DNA from: Clostridia bacterium
GTDB taxonomy: Bacteria; Bacillota; Sulfobacillia; SLMV01
Reading direction: 5' to 3'
Length of the DNA: 7,385 nt
Assembly: GCA_007136565.1 (NCBI GenBank)
Contig: SLGS01000051.1
Span: 1-7,385 of the forward strand
Translations under genes and position numbers: made by a program
Notes under the pieces: model-generated
The model's database searches: none
What the model saw: the letters and a program-made list of their open reading frames with translations, nothing else
What the model was told of the DNA's origin: nothing
In this document: positions 1-5,628 of the stretch, piece by piece
Layout of the letters: the number at the start of each line of letters is the position of its first letter
How positions within the stretch are numbered: the stretch's first letter is position 1

Positions 1-40
1 GAGGAGAACCACTCTTTAGAAGCTCCATCAATTCGTCCAT
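1..40 (-). CDS. N-terminal start of a divergent gene, product unknown (partial)
   Basis: On the minus strand an ATG at 40-38 begins an open frame that runs off the window edge. The 13 visible residues read MDELMELLKSGSP. A good Shine-Dalgarno sequence, GGGAGG on the minus strand (complement of 48-53), sits 7 bases upstream of the ATG. This matches the strength and spacing of the ribosome sites of the certain genes here, and is the main reason to call it. The short acidic, helix-like start is not enough to name a family. The gene is divergent from lspA and separated from it by about 200 bases. With only 40 bases of coding sequence it could be a chance match. Confidence 0.5.
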   Translation of the reverse strand, partial: MDELMELLKSGSP

Positions 41-193
41 GAGAGCGCCTCCCTTCGAGGACTGTGTCGAAGGTTGTATTCGTTACCTAGAGGGCGATTT
101 CTTCGGTTGAACCGGGTTAAACTATACACCAAAGGATATACCGGTGGAAAGGAAGGCCTTTTGCGCTATTTCGAGATGCCCGGGGCGGATACG

Positions 194-222
194 TTACCCT
201 CGCGGGGAGACTGTGCTAGAAT
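194..222 (+). promoter_or_regulatory. Probable lspA promoter with extended -10
   Basis: TGCTAGAAT at 214-222 is a good extended -10 element (TGn followed by TAGAAT, one mismatch to TATAAT). A 17-base spacer would place the -35 at 194-199 (TTACCC), which is weak. Transcription would start near 229, giving a leader of about 15 bases that includes the purine-rich ribosome site at 231-239. The extended -10 may compensate for the poor -35. This is a prediction from sequence only. Confidence 0.4.
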
Positions 223-243
223 CTCTGGGGAAGGGAAGGCTAT

Positions 244-702
244 ATGCTCAAGTGGATAGTTTTGTCCGTCGTCCTCGATAGGATCACCAAGGAACTGGTC
301 GTCATCTCCCTGATGCCCGGAGAGTCCGTGGATTTCCTCGGCGGTTTCCTTCGCCTGACCCACGTCACCAACGCCGGGGCGGCCTTCGGCATGCTGTCCG
401 ATCATACGAGCTTCTTGGCGGCGATCAGCCTAGCGTTGATCGGGGCGATAATCTGGTGGTACGCCAGGTACGTACCCCATTCGGAACGCGGCCTCGGCGG
501 CGTAGCCGCCGGCTTATTGATCGGTGGAGCCACGGGCAACCTCATCGACCGCGTGCTGCGGGGATACGTCATAGATTTCTTCGACCTGGGTTTCTGGCCG
601 GTATTCAACGTGGCGGACATAGCGGTGGTGGTCGGGTGCGGCCTGGTCTTTCTCTTGGTACTTAGGAATCCCGAGTCGATAAAGGGAGGCATCTCCGAAT
701 GA
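244..702 (+). CDS. lspA: Lipoprotein signal peptidase (signal peptidase II)
   Basis: Inner-membrane aspartyl protease that cleaves the signal peptide from prolipoproteins after lipid has been added to the +1 cysteine. The 152-residue product matches the usual family length. The first membrane segment carries the conserved D-x-x-T-K (LDRITK, residues 11-16), followed by the NAGAAFG motif (43-49), the GGATGNLIDR motif (94-103), and VIDF and FNVAD. By family alignment the catalytic aspartates are D111 (VIDF) and D125 (FNVAD). About four hydrophobic segments are visible, near 2-20, 56-75, 85-100 and 122-140. The ATG is preceded by AAGGGAAGG at 231-239. The stop overlaps the rluD start as ATGA, so the two genes are translationally linked. 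LspA acts on lipoproteins, unrelated in function to the pyr genes downstream. Nothing looks damaged. Confidence 0.97.
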   Translation: MLKWIVLSVVLDRITKELVVISLMPGESVDFLGGFLRLTHVTNAGAAFGMLSDHTSFLAAISLALIGAIIWWYARYVPHSERGLGGVAAGLLIGGATGNLIDRVLRGYVIDFFDLGFWPVFNVADIAVVVGCGLVFLLVLRNPESIKGGISE

Positions 703-1655
703 AATCCGTAGATCCCGGTCCAGGAATGGACCAGGGTACGCAGGTTTTCGAGGGGGTCGTCGAGCCGGAAGACGGGGGAATTCGCCTCGATGTCTACCTG
801 GCTCGCAACACGACGAACGCGTACTCGAGGACGTACCTTCAAAACCTGGTTCGCGATGGACACGTGGAGGTCGACTCCATCGCGGTGAGCACCCCGGGCA
901 AGCTCGTGGAGGAAGGCCAGAGGGTGCGCGTGGTCGTACCGCCGCCCACGACCCATACCCTGGAGCCCGAGGACATACCGCTGGACATAATCTACGAGGA
1001 CGAGGATTTGATGGTGATCAACAAGGATCGCGATATGGTGGTGCACCCCGCTCCGGGGCATTACTCGGGAACCCTCGTCCACGCCCTGTTGCACCACAGC
1101 TCCGATCTTTCCACCATTATCGACCGAACCCGCCCTGGAATAGTGCATAGGTTGGACAAGGACACCACCGGGGCCATGGTGGTCGCCAAGAACGATACCG
1201 CCCACCTGGGGATTTCCTACCAACTGCAAAAGCGCAAGATGAAAAGGGAGTACCTGGCCCTGGTTCACGGTGTGCCGGACGTCGCTTCGGGCAGCGTGTA
1301 CGCTCGAATCGGCAGGGATCCCGAGACGCGGTTCAAGATGCGCGTCGTTACCTCGGGAGGGAAGAGCGCCGTTACCCACTTCCACGTGGAGGAAGTGTTC
1401 GGGTCGGAATACTCGCTCTTGCGGTGCAACCTGGAGACGGGGAGAACGCATCAAATCAGGGTCCACCTGGCCTATATCGGCCTGCCCGTGGTCGGCGATC
1501 CCATGTACGGGTCCGGCTTGCCCACCCTGGGGTTGGAAGGGCAGGCCTTGCACGCTGCGAGACTCGTCCTGGAGCATCCCACGACGGGAGAAACCATGGA
1601 ATTCGAAGCCCCCCTGCCCGAGGACTTCGAAGCGGTGCTGAGGGAGCTGAGGTAG
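699..1655 (+). CDS. rluD: RluA/RluD-family 23S rRNA pseudouridine synthase
   Basis: Converts specific uridines to pseudouridine in large-subunit rRNA, in the cytoplasm. The 318-residue product has an N-terminal S4 RNA-binding region (about 26-80: RLDVYLA, then SRTYLQNLVRDGHV), then the RluA catalytic domain. Motif II is RPGIVHRLDKDTTG (145-158), in which D153 is the expected catalytic aspartate. Also present are the KRKMKREYLALVHG stretch (178-191), and the late motifs LETGRTHQIRVHLAYIG (245-261) and GDPMYG (266-271). The start has GGGAGG at 684-689, nine bases upstream, and overlaps the lspA stop by four bases. A second ATG at residue 10 has a poorer site. The RluD assignment rests on the S4 domain and overall layout. 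Related RluA-family enzymes with other target uridines cannot be excluded, so the exact rRNA positions are uncertain. lspA next to rluD is a common pairing. Confidence 0.93.
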   Translation: MKSVDPGPGMDQGTQVFEGVVEPEDGGIRLDVYLARNTTNAYSRTYLQNLVRDGHVEVDSIAVSTPGKLVEEGQRVRVVVPPPTTHTLEPEDIPLDIIYEDEDLMVINKDRDMVVHPAPGHYSGTLVHALLHHSSDLSTIIDRTRPGIVHRLDKDTTGAMVVAKNDTAHLGISYQLQKRKMKREYLALVHGVPDVASGSVYARIGRDPETRFKMRVVTSGGKSAVTHFHVEEVFGSEYSLLRCNLETGRTHQIRVHLAYIGLPVVGDPMYGSGLPTLGLEGQALHAARLVLEHPTTGETMEFEAPLPEDFEAVLRELR

Positions 1656-1682
1656 GGGAGGGTTGGTCGACGGATGGCCTTC

Positions 1683-1699
1683 CCCCGCCTTTCGCGGGG
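1683..1699 (+). terminator. Hairpin after rluD, possible weak terminator
   Basis: CCCCGC (1683-1688) and GCGGGG (1694-1699) form a six-pair GC stem with a CTTTC loop, 27 bases after the rluD stop. No T tract follows (the next bases are TCGCCGGGG), so it lacks the second half of an intrinsic terminator. It may protect the 3' end of the lspA-rluD message or act only weakly. Read-through into the pyr operon is therefore possible. Confidence 0.25.
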
Positions 1700-1755
1700 T
1701 CGCCGGGGATCGAGGAGCAGATGTCCACCGGATACCGCCCCCGGGAGGATTCGAT

Positions 1756-1784
1756 TTGACATCCGGATCGAGTATTGCTACCGT
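1756..1784 (+). promoter_or_regulatory. pyr operon promoter
   Basis: A perfect TTGACA -35 (1756-1761) is followed by a 17-base spacer and TACCGT (1779-1784), which keeps the key TAnnnT positions. The TG at 1776-1777 makes it an extended -10 (TGCTACCGT). Transcription should begin near 1790-1792, leaving an untranslated leader of about 235 bases before pyrR, long enough for the attenuator described below. This is the strongest promoter match I can see in the window. Confidence 0.75.
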
Positions 1785-1803
1785 GAAGGGGATGTAGATC
1801 CAT

Positions 1804-1834
1804 CCTTTAAATCGGCCCGGAGAGGCCGAAAAGG
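1804..1834 (+). promoter_or_regulatory. PyrR-binding hairpin (anti-antiterminator) in the pyr leader RNA
   Basis: The hairpin has a lower stem 1804-1808/1830-1834 (CCTTT with AAAGG), an asymmetric internal loop with AAAT on the 5' side and a single A on the 3' side, an upper stem CGGCC/GGCCG (1813-1817/1824-1828), and the hexaloop CGGAGA (1818-1823). Known PyrR sites have this architecture: lower stem, purine-rich 5' bulge, upper stem, and hexaloop CNGNGA within CCNGNGAGG. The core CCGGAGAGG fits that consensus exactly. It lies about 15-45 bases from the predicted transcription start and upstream of a terminator and of pyrR itself. PyrR with UMP bound is expected to stabilise it and reduce pyr expression, and PRPP to oppose that. 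Confidence 0.85.
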
Positions 1835-1919
1835 GGGTACCGAAAGTGTTGCACCACCGTAGACCGAGGATCATCTGCGAAAAACCAACGTCCGCGAGGC
1901 GGTGGCATAGGCTTCTCCG
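1818..1919 (+). promoter_or_regulatory. Long-range antiterminator-type pairing in the pyr leader
   Basis: Bases 1818-1827 (CGGAGAGGCC), which are the loop and 3' arm of the PyrR hairpin, can form ten consecutive pairs with 1910-1919 (GGCTTCTCCG), one of them G-U. The two structures exclude each other, as expected of an attenuator switch. The enclosed RNA can be closed further by CCACCG (1854-1859) with CGGTGG (1900-1905). Segment 1910-1915 can instead pair with GAAGCC (1962-1967) in the terminator 5' arm, helped by CAT (1906-1908) with ATG (1968-1970). These pairings are seen in the sequence. Which ones form, and in what order, is inferred. Confidence 0.5.
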
Positions 1920-1945
1920 AGACGGGACAACGATCCCGCGGGAGA
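1914..1945 (+). promoter_or_regulatory. Second bulged hairpin in the pyr leader
   Basis: TCTCC (1914-1918) pairs with GGAGA (1941-1945). G1919 can add a pair with C1939 if G1940 bulges. A 5'-side AGA bulge follows, then CGGGA (1923-1927) with TCCCG (1934-1938) around the hexaloop CAACGA. It is local and GC-rich, so it should form quickly during transcription. It shares bases with both the long-range pairing and the alternative pairing to the terminator arm, so it is probably part of the switch. Confidence 0.45.
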
Positions 1946-1958
1946 TCTATTCGAGATA

Positions 1959-1985
1959 CCGGAAGCCATGGGCTCCGGTTTTTTT
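1959..1985 (+). terminator. Intrinsic terminator (pyr attenuator) upstream of pyrR
   Basis: CCGGAAGCC (1959-1967) pairs with GGCTCCGG (1971-1978) in an eight-pair stem with A1964 bulged and a three-base loop. Seven T follow directly (1979-1985). This is a complete intrinsic terminator sitting 41 bases before the pyrR ATG and downstream of a PyrR-binding hairpin. Such a position is the usual one for a transcription attenuator controlling the operon, and not for the 3' end of rluD. Its 5' arm can alternatively pair with 1906-1915. Confidence 0.85.
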
Positions 1986-2026
1986 GTGCCCAAATCCGCG
2001 GAACCAAATCAGGAGGAGGAGCCGAC

Positions 2027-2605
2027 ATGAGTCCCGACTTCCAGCTTAAGCAGAAGGCTCAGATCATGGACGAGGCGGCCATGGGCAGGGCACTGGTACG
2101 AATCGCACATGAGGTAGTGGAGAAAAACAGTGGAACCGACGGCGTAATCCTGGTCGGTATTCACCGGCGGGGCGTCCCCCTGGCGGAACGTTTGGCCCGG
2201 CAGATCGAGAGGATCGAGGGTGTAGAGATACCGTGCGGTTACCTGGATATCACCCTCTACCGGGATGATCTGACCCTGAGGCACGACAGGCCCCTGGTCC
2301 AGGGCACGCACATCCCGACCGACATCACCGGTAAGACCGTGATCCTGGTTGACGATGTCTTGTTCACCGGCCGCACTATCCGTGCGGCCATGGATGCCCT
2401 CATGGACCTCGGCCGACCCAGCTCGATCCAGCTGGTGGCCCTGGTAGATCGAGGTCACCGGGAATTACCTATAAGGGCGGACTTCGTCGGCAAGAACGTA
2501 CCGACTTCGCGCCAGGAAGTTGTCGAGGTGAAGGTTCGAGATATAGATGGCGCCGAGGAAGTCGTCATCATGGAAAAAACGGGAGGGGATAACTCGAATG
2601 TCTGA
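2027..2605 (+). CDS. pyrR: PyrR bifunctional regulator / uracil phosphoribosyltransferase
   Basis: RNA-binding attenuator protein of the pyr operon with side activity as uracil phosphoribosyltransferase. It binds the leader hairpin when UMP is high. The 192-residue product is slightly longer than the roughly 180-residue Bacillus protein, with an acidic tail. The type I phosphoribosyltransferase fold is clear: GIHRRGVPLAERL (44-56), DITLYRDDLTL (74-84), the PRPP loop VILVDDVLFTGRT (105-117), and the PyrR signature LVDRGHRELPIRADFVGKN (139-157). The start is fixed by a very strong AGGAGGAGG (2011-2019) seven bases upstream. It is first in the operon and controlled by its own target in the leader. 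Its end overlaps pyrB by eight bases. The signature separates it from Upp-type uracil phosphoribosyltransferases. Confidence 0.97.
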   Translation: MSPDFQLKQKAQIMDEAAMGRALVRIAHEVVEKNSGTDGVILVGIHRRGVPLAERLARQIERIEGVEIPCGYLDITLYRDDLTLRHDRPLVQGTHIPTDITGKTVILVDDVLFTGRTIRAAMDALMDLGRPSSIQLVALVDRGHRELPIRADFVGKNVPTSRQEVVEVKVRDIDGAEEVVIMEKTGGDNSNV

Positions 2606-3524
2606 ATTGAAGCGCAAAGACATCCTGGGACTCGAAGAGATGTCCGCCGACGAGATGGAATTGATACTGGACACGGCCCAGTCCATGAGGGAAATCATCG
2701 ATCGCCCCATCAAGCAGGTCCCGACCCTTAGGGGCAAGGGTATCCTCTCGCTATTTTACGAATCCTCCACTCGAACCAAGATTTCCTTCGACCTGGCGGC
2801 GCGTTACCTCAGTGCCGGTAGCGTCGGGGTCGCCAAGGCGGGAAGCAGCCTGGACAAGGGAGAAAGCCTCAGGGACACGGTCAGGAACGTCGAGGTCATG
2901 GGGCCCGAGTTGGTCGTTATGAGGCACCCCTCCGGCGGAGCCCCGCATTACCTGGCCAAGAATGTCGACTCCTCCGTGATCAACGCCGGGGATGGATACC
3001 ACGAACACCCGACCCAGGGCTTGCTGGACATGCTCAGCGTCAGGCAGAAGACGGGAACGCTGGAGGGGCTCAAGGTCGCGATCATCGGCGACATCTTCCA
3101 CAGCAGGGTAGCCCGGTCCGACATCTGGGGTTTCGGCCGCATGGGCTCGGAAGTTGTCGTCTCCGCGCCGACGACTCTATTGCCCCCGAATATCGAAGAG
3201 ACCGGCTGTCGGGTCGAGCCCAGGGTCGAAGACGCCCTCAAGGATGCCGACGTGGTCTGCGTGCTGCGGTTGCAGCTGGAACGGCAAAAGCAGAGTTTCT
3301 TCCCCAGTGTGCGCGAGTATCACGCGCTGTACGGTATCGACGCGCGCAGGTTGGCCCTCGCCAAGCCGGGAGCCATCCTCATGCATCCGGGACCGATGAA
3401 CCGGGGCGTGGAAATAACCAGTGATATCGCCGACGGTCCGCAATCGATCATTCTCGAACAGGTGCCCAACGGAGTCGCCGTCCGGATGGCCCTCCTGTAC
3501 CTGTTACTAGGGGGAGGCGAATGA
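2598..3524 (+). CDS. pyrB: Aspartate carbamoyltransferase catalytic subunit
   Basis: Condenses carbamoyl phosphate with L-aspartate to N-carbamoyl-L-aspartate, the committed step of pyrimidine synthesis. The 308-residue length is normal. Visible motifs are the carbamoyl-phosphate loop FYESSTRTK (53-61), the 80s loop SSLDKGESLRDT (83-94) carrying K87, VVMRHPSGGAP (106-116), GYHEHPTQGLLDM (133-145), GDIFHSRVARS (164-174) and HPGPMNRG (263-270). The ATG at 2598 follows GGGAGGGG (2581-2588) by nine bases. An upstream in-frame ATG at 2547 lies deep in pyrR and adds 17 unconserved residues, so it is rejected. The frame overlaps the pyrR end by eight bases, suggesting coupled translation. No pyrI regulatory subunit follows, so this is likely the unregulated class of trimeric enzyme found with PyrR control. 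That last point is inference. Confidence 0.97.
   Translation: MSELKRKDILGLEEMSADEMELILDTAQSMREIIDRPIKQVPTLRGKGILSLFYESSTRTKISFDLAARYLSAGSVGVAKAGSSLDKGESLRDTVRNVEVMGPELVVMRHPSGGAPHYLAKNVDSSVINAGDGYHEHPTQGLLDMLSVRQKTGTLEGLKVAIIGDIFHSRVARSDIWGFGRMGSEVVVSAPTTLLPPNIEETGCRVEPRVEDALKDADVVCVLRLQLERQKQSFFPSVREYHALYGIDARRLALAKPGAILMHPGPMNRGVEITSDIADGPQSIILEQVPNGVAVRMALLYLLLGGGE
3510..3517 (+). promoter_or_regulatory. pyrC ribosome binding site that decides the start
   Basis: GGGGGAGG at 3510-3517 lies three bases from the ATG at 3521 but nine from the ATG at 3527. Nine is the spacing used by rluD and pyrB here. The second ATG is therefore the more likely pyrC start, with the first ATG only overlapping the pyrB stop by chance. 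Confidence 0.55.
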
Positions 3525-3526
3525 GC

Positions 3527-4822
3527 ATGAACAAGATACTGATCAAGGGTGGACACGTCATCGATCCCTCAAACGATCGCGATGGCATCGCGGATTTGCT
3601 GGTCGAGGGGAACCGGGTAGCTGCGATAGGTGACCAGCTGACCGTCGAGGGAGCCGAGATCATCGATGCCAAAGGCTGCACGGTAACCCCGGGCTTCGTC
3701 GACCTGCACGTTCACCTGAGGGAGCCGGGATTGGAGTACAAAGAGGATATCGCCTCCGGAACCCGGGCCGCCGCGCGCGGTGGATTCACGTCCATCGTTT
3801 GCATGCCCAACACCTCACCCGTTATCGATGACGAAACCGGCGTTCGATTCGTGTTGGATCGGGCCGCCCGCGACGGAGTCGTACGGGTCTATCCGGCCGG
3901 CGCAGTCACCAAGGGTCAAAAGGGAGAGGAGTTGGCAGAGCTCGGCCTCATGTACGAAGCCGGGGCGCGCATGTTCAGCGACGACGGCCTGCCGGTGATT
4001 TCCGCCCGCGTGATGAGCACGGCCCTGACCTACAGCAAGATGTTCGGGGTTCCCATTTCGACCCACCAAGAGGATCCCACCCTCGCCGGCGATGGCGCCG
4101 TAAACTTCGGGCGCATCTCGACCCTGATGGGCCTTCCCGGTATGCCCGAGGAAGCCGAAACGGTCATGATCGCCCGGGACATCGAATTGTGCCGGAGGGT
4201 CGGGGGGCACCTTCATATCGGGCACGTCAGCACCGCCAGGTCGGTGCAGTTGATCGAAAGGGCGCGCGAGGAAGGGATCAACGTAACCTGCGAGGTCACC
4301 CCGCATCACCTGACCCTGACCGAAGACCTGGTGAAAGAGTCGGGGTACGATACCAACACCAAGATGAAACCACCGCTTCGCACGGAAGCCGACCGAAGGG
4401 CCCTCATATCCGCGCTCCGCGACGGGGTGATCGACGTAGTGGCCACGGATCATGCCCCCCACAGCTTCGACGATAAGGACAAGGAATACATCTTCGCGGA
4501 TAACGGGATAACCGGGCTCGAGACAGCCTTCGCCCTGCTGCACGATCGCTTGGTATTGCCCGGCGACATCCCCCTGGATCGACTGGTAGAAGCCATGACC
4601 ACCGCTCCGGCTAGATTGTTGGGTGTGGAGGCGGGCAGCCTTAAGGAGGGAGCGATCGCCGACGTCACCATATTGCGCACCGACTCCGAGTGGGCGGTAA
4701 ACCCGGGGGACTTTGCCTCCAAGGGCAAGAACACGCCCCTGGTGGGTTGGAGCCTCACCGGCAAGGTTGAGACCGTCCTGGTGGACGGTAATATCGTGCT
4801 GCGGGGGGGCGAACTGGTATGA
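3527..4822 (+). CDS. pyrC: Dihydroorotase, type I
   Basis: Zinc amidohydrolase that cyclises carbamoyl aspartate to dihydroorotate. The 431-residue product has the type I length, longer than the roughly 350-residue E. coli type. Metal ligands fit the bacterial type I pattern: H61 and H63 in DLHVHLREPG (59-68), the FSDDG loop (150-154) with D152/D153, H180 in THQED, H233 in LHIGHVS, and D308 in ATDHAPHS. The N-terminal beta part (KGGHVIDP) and C-terminal ADVTIL segment complete the amidohydrolase sandwich. In-frame ATG codons occur at 3521 and 3527. The Shine-Dalgarno spacing favours 3527, leaving two bases between the pyrB stop and pyrC. The alternative start adds only Met-Ser. It ends in an ATGA overlap with pyrK. 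All catalytic ligands are present, so it is an active-type enzyme and not a noncatalytic pseudo-dihydroorotase. Confidence 0.96.
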   Translation: MNKILIKGGHVIDPSNDRDGIADLLVEGNRVAAIGDQLTVEGAEIIDAKGCTVTPGFVDLHVHLREPGLEYKEDIASGTRAAARGGFTSIVCMPNTSPVIDDETGVRFVLDRAARDGVVRVYPAGAVTKGQKGEELAELGLMYEAGARMFSDDGLPVISARVMSTALTYSKMFGVPISTHQEDPTLAGDGAVNFGRISTLMGLPGMPEEAETVMIARDIELCRRVGGHLHIGHVSTARSVQLIERAREEGINVTCEVTPHHLTLTEDLVKESGYDTNTKMKPPLRTEADRRALISALRDGVIDVVATDHAPHSFDDKDKEYIFADNGITGLETAFALLHDRLVLPGDIPLDRLVEAMTTAPARLLGVEAGSLKEGAIADVTILRTDSEWAVNPGDFASKGKNTPLVGWSLTGKVETVLVDGNIVLRGGELV

Positions 4823-5628
4823 GCAGCGCCACCGATGCGGATCTACACCTGTTCGAAGCCCGGGTGGCCCATAACGCCCCCGAGGGCACTGCCAGGCGGC
4901 TGACGTTGGCCGTGGACGAACCCATCGATCCCAACCCGGGACAGTTCCTCCAGGTTGGGAGATCCGGATCCGAGACGTATCTTAAGCGCCCCTTGAGTAT
5001 TTCGGACTGGGATGCCGCCCGGGGACTACTGGAGCTGCTCATCCTCCCGGTGGGTAGGGGTACGCGCCATATCGCGTCCGCCAGGCCAGGAGAGATGCTG
5101 ACTCTGTTGGGTCCCCTCGGCCGCGGATTCCCGTCGCCGGATGAACTTGGAGCCGCACCGCTCCTCGTCGGCGGTGGCATCGGAAGCGCCCCGCTGGTGT
5201 TCCTGGCGCGCCGACTGGCTGCGTCGGGGAACCCTCCGACGACCTTCATAGGGGCTTCCGATGGGCAAAGGCTCGCCGGGGAGAAATCCCTCGCGGGCTG
5301 CAGTCGCAGGCTGGTGCTCGCCACCGAGGACGGGAGCCGAGGCGAGATCGGGATGGTGACTTCGGTGATCTGGGAGCACCTCGACGGGCTGGAGGGAATC
5401 ACCTCCATAGCAGCGTGCGGCCCGGCGGGTCTGCTCGAGGCGGTGAAGATCCTGTCTGATCGCCTGGGAGTTCCCGCCTTCGGATCCTTCGAAGAGCGCA
5501 TGGCGTGCGGGGTCGGAGCGTGCCTGGGTTGCGCCATCCCCATGGCCAAGCCCGGCGACGGCAAGAAGTATCTGCGAGTATGCGCCGATGGCCCCGTCTT
5601 CGCCCTCGAGGAGGTGGCGATATCGTGA
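4819..5628 (+). CDS. pyrK: Dihydroorotate dehydrogenase B electron transfer subunit
   Basis: FAD and [2Fe-2S] protein that passes electrons from PyrD to NAD+ in the cytoplasmic heterotetrameric class 1B enzyme. The 269 residues fall in the order of the ferredoxin reductase family: the FAD-binding barrel with RPLSIS (57-62), the nucleotide-binding GGGIGSAPL (118-126), AACGPAGLLEAV (198-209), and a C-terminal cluster with C230, C235, C238 and C255 (CX4CX2CX16C, starting in RMACGVGACLGC). Every cluster cysteine is present. The ATG overlaps the pyrC stop as ATGA. Upstream there is only a G-rich run (4802-4809), so translation probably depends on coupling to pyrC. The next gene, pyrD, is its partner and overlaps its stop. 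Related sulfide dehydrogenase (SudB-type) subunits look similar, but the neighbours settle the name. Confidence 0.95.
   Translation: MSSATDADLHLFEARVAHNAPEGTARRLTLAVDEPIDPNPGQFLQVGRSGSETYLKRPLSISDWDAARGLLELLILPVGRGTRHIASARPGEMLTLLGPLGRGFPSPDELGAAPLLVGGGIGSAPLVFLARRLAASGNPPTTFIGASDGQRLAGEKSLAGCSRRLVLATEDGSRGEIGMVTSVIWEHLDGLEGITSIAACGPAGLLEAVKILSDRLGVPAFGSFEERMACGVGACLGCAIPMAKPGDGKKYLRVCADGPVFALEEVAIS

Noticed and set aside
74..259. 61-codon plus-strand frame before lspA
   Set aside because: It starts with TTG without a ribosome site, overlaps the predicted lspA promoter and runs into lspA in another frame.
1761..1768. ATCCGGAT palindrome in the pyr promoter spacer as an operator
   Set aside because: Only eight bases with no second copy or known factor, so it is likely chance in GC-rich DNA.
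1674..1862. 62-codon plus-strand frame between rluD and pyrR
   Set aside because: Spans the post-rluD hairpin, the pyr promoter and the PyrR hairpin, and has no ribosome site.
402..1874. 490-codon open frame on the minus strand across lspA and rluD
   Set aside because: It lies antisense to two clearly conserved genes, its translation resembles no family I recognise and has the composition typical of GC-rich antisense frames. Its start also lies in the pyr leader without a ribosome site.
1817..1978. CCGGAG (1817-1822) pairing with CTCCGG (1973-1978) in the terminator 3' arm
   Set aside because: Six pairs over about 150 bases, weaker than the competing local terminator stem. It follows from the resemblance of the PyrR loop to the terminator 5' arm.
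3815..4543. 242-codon minus-strand frame opposite pyrC
   Set aside because: Antisense shadow of a gene with every catalytic motif intact, with no recognisable domain.
4755..5564. 269-codon minus-strand frame opposite pyrK
   Set aside because: Serine-, proline- and arginine-rich antisense translation over a complete pyrK, so most likely a base-composition effect.
5505..5624. Upstream ATG extension of pyrD by 40 residues
   Set aside because: Arginine-rich, lies inside pyrK, and the family N-terminus starts at the GTG at 5625, which has its own ribosome site.
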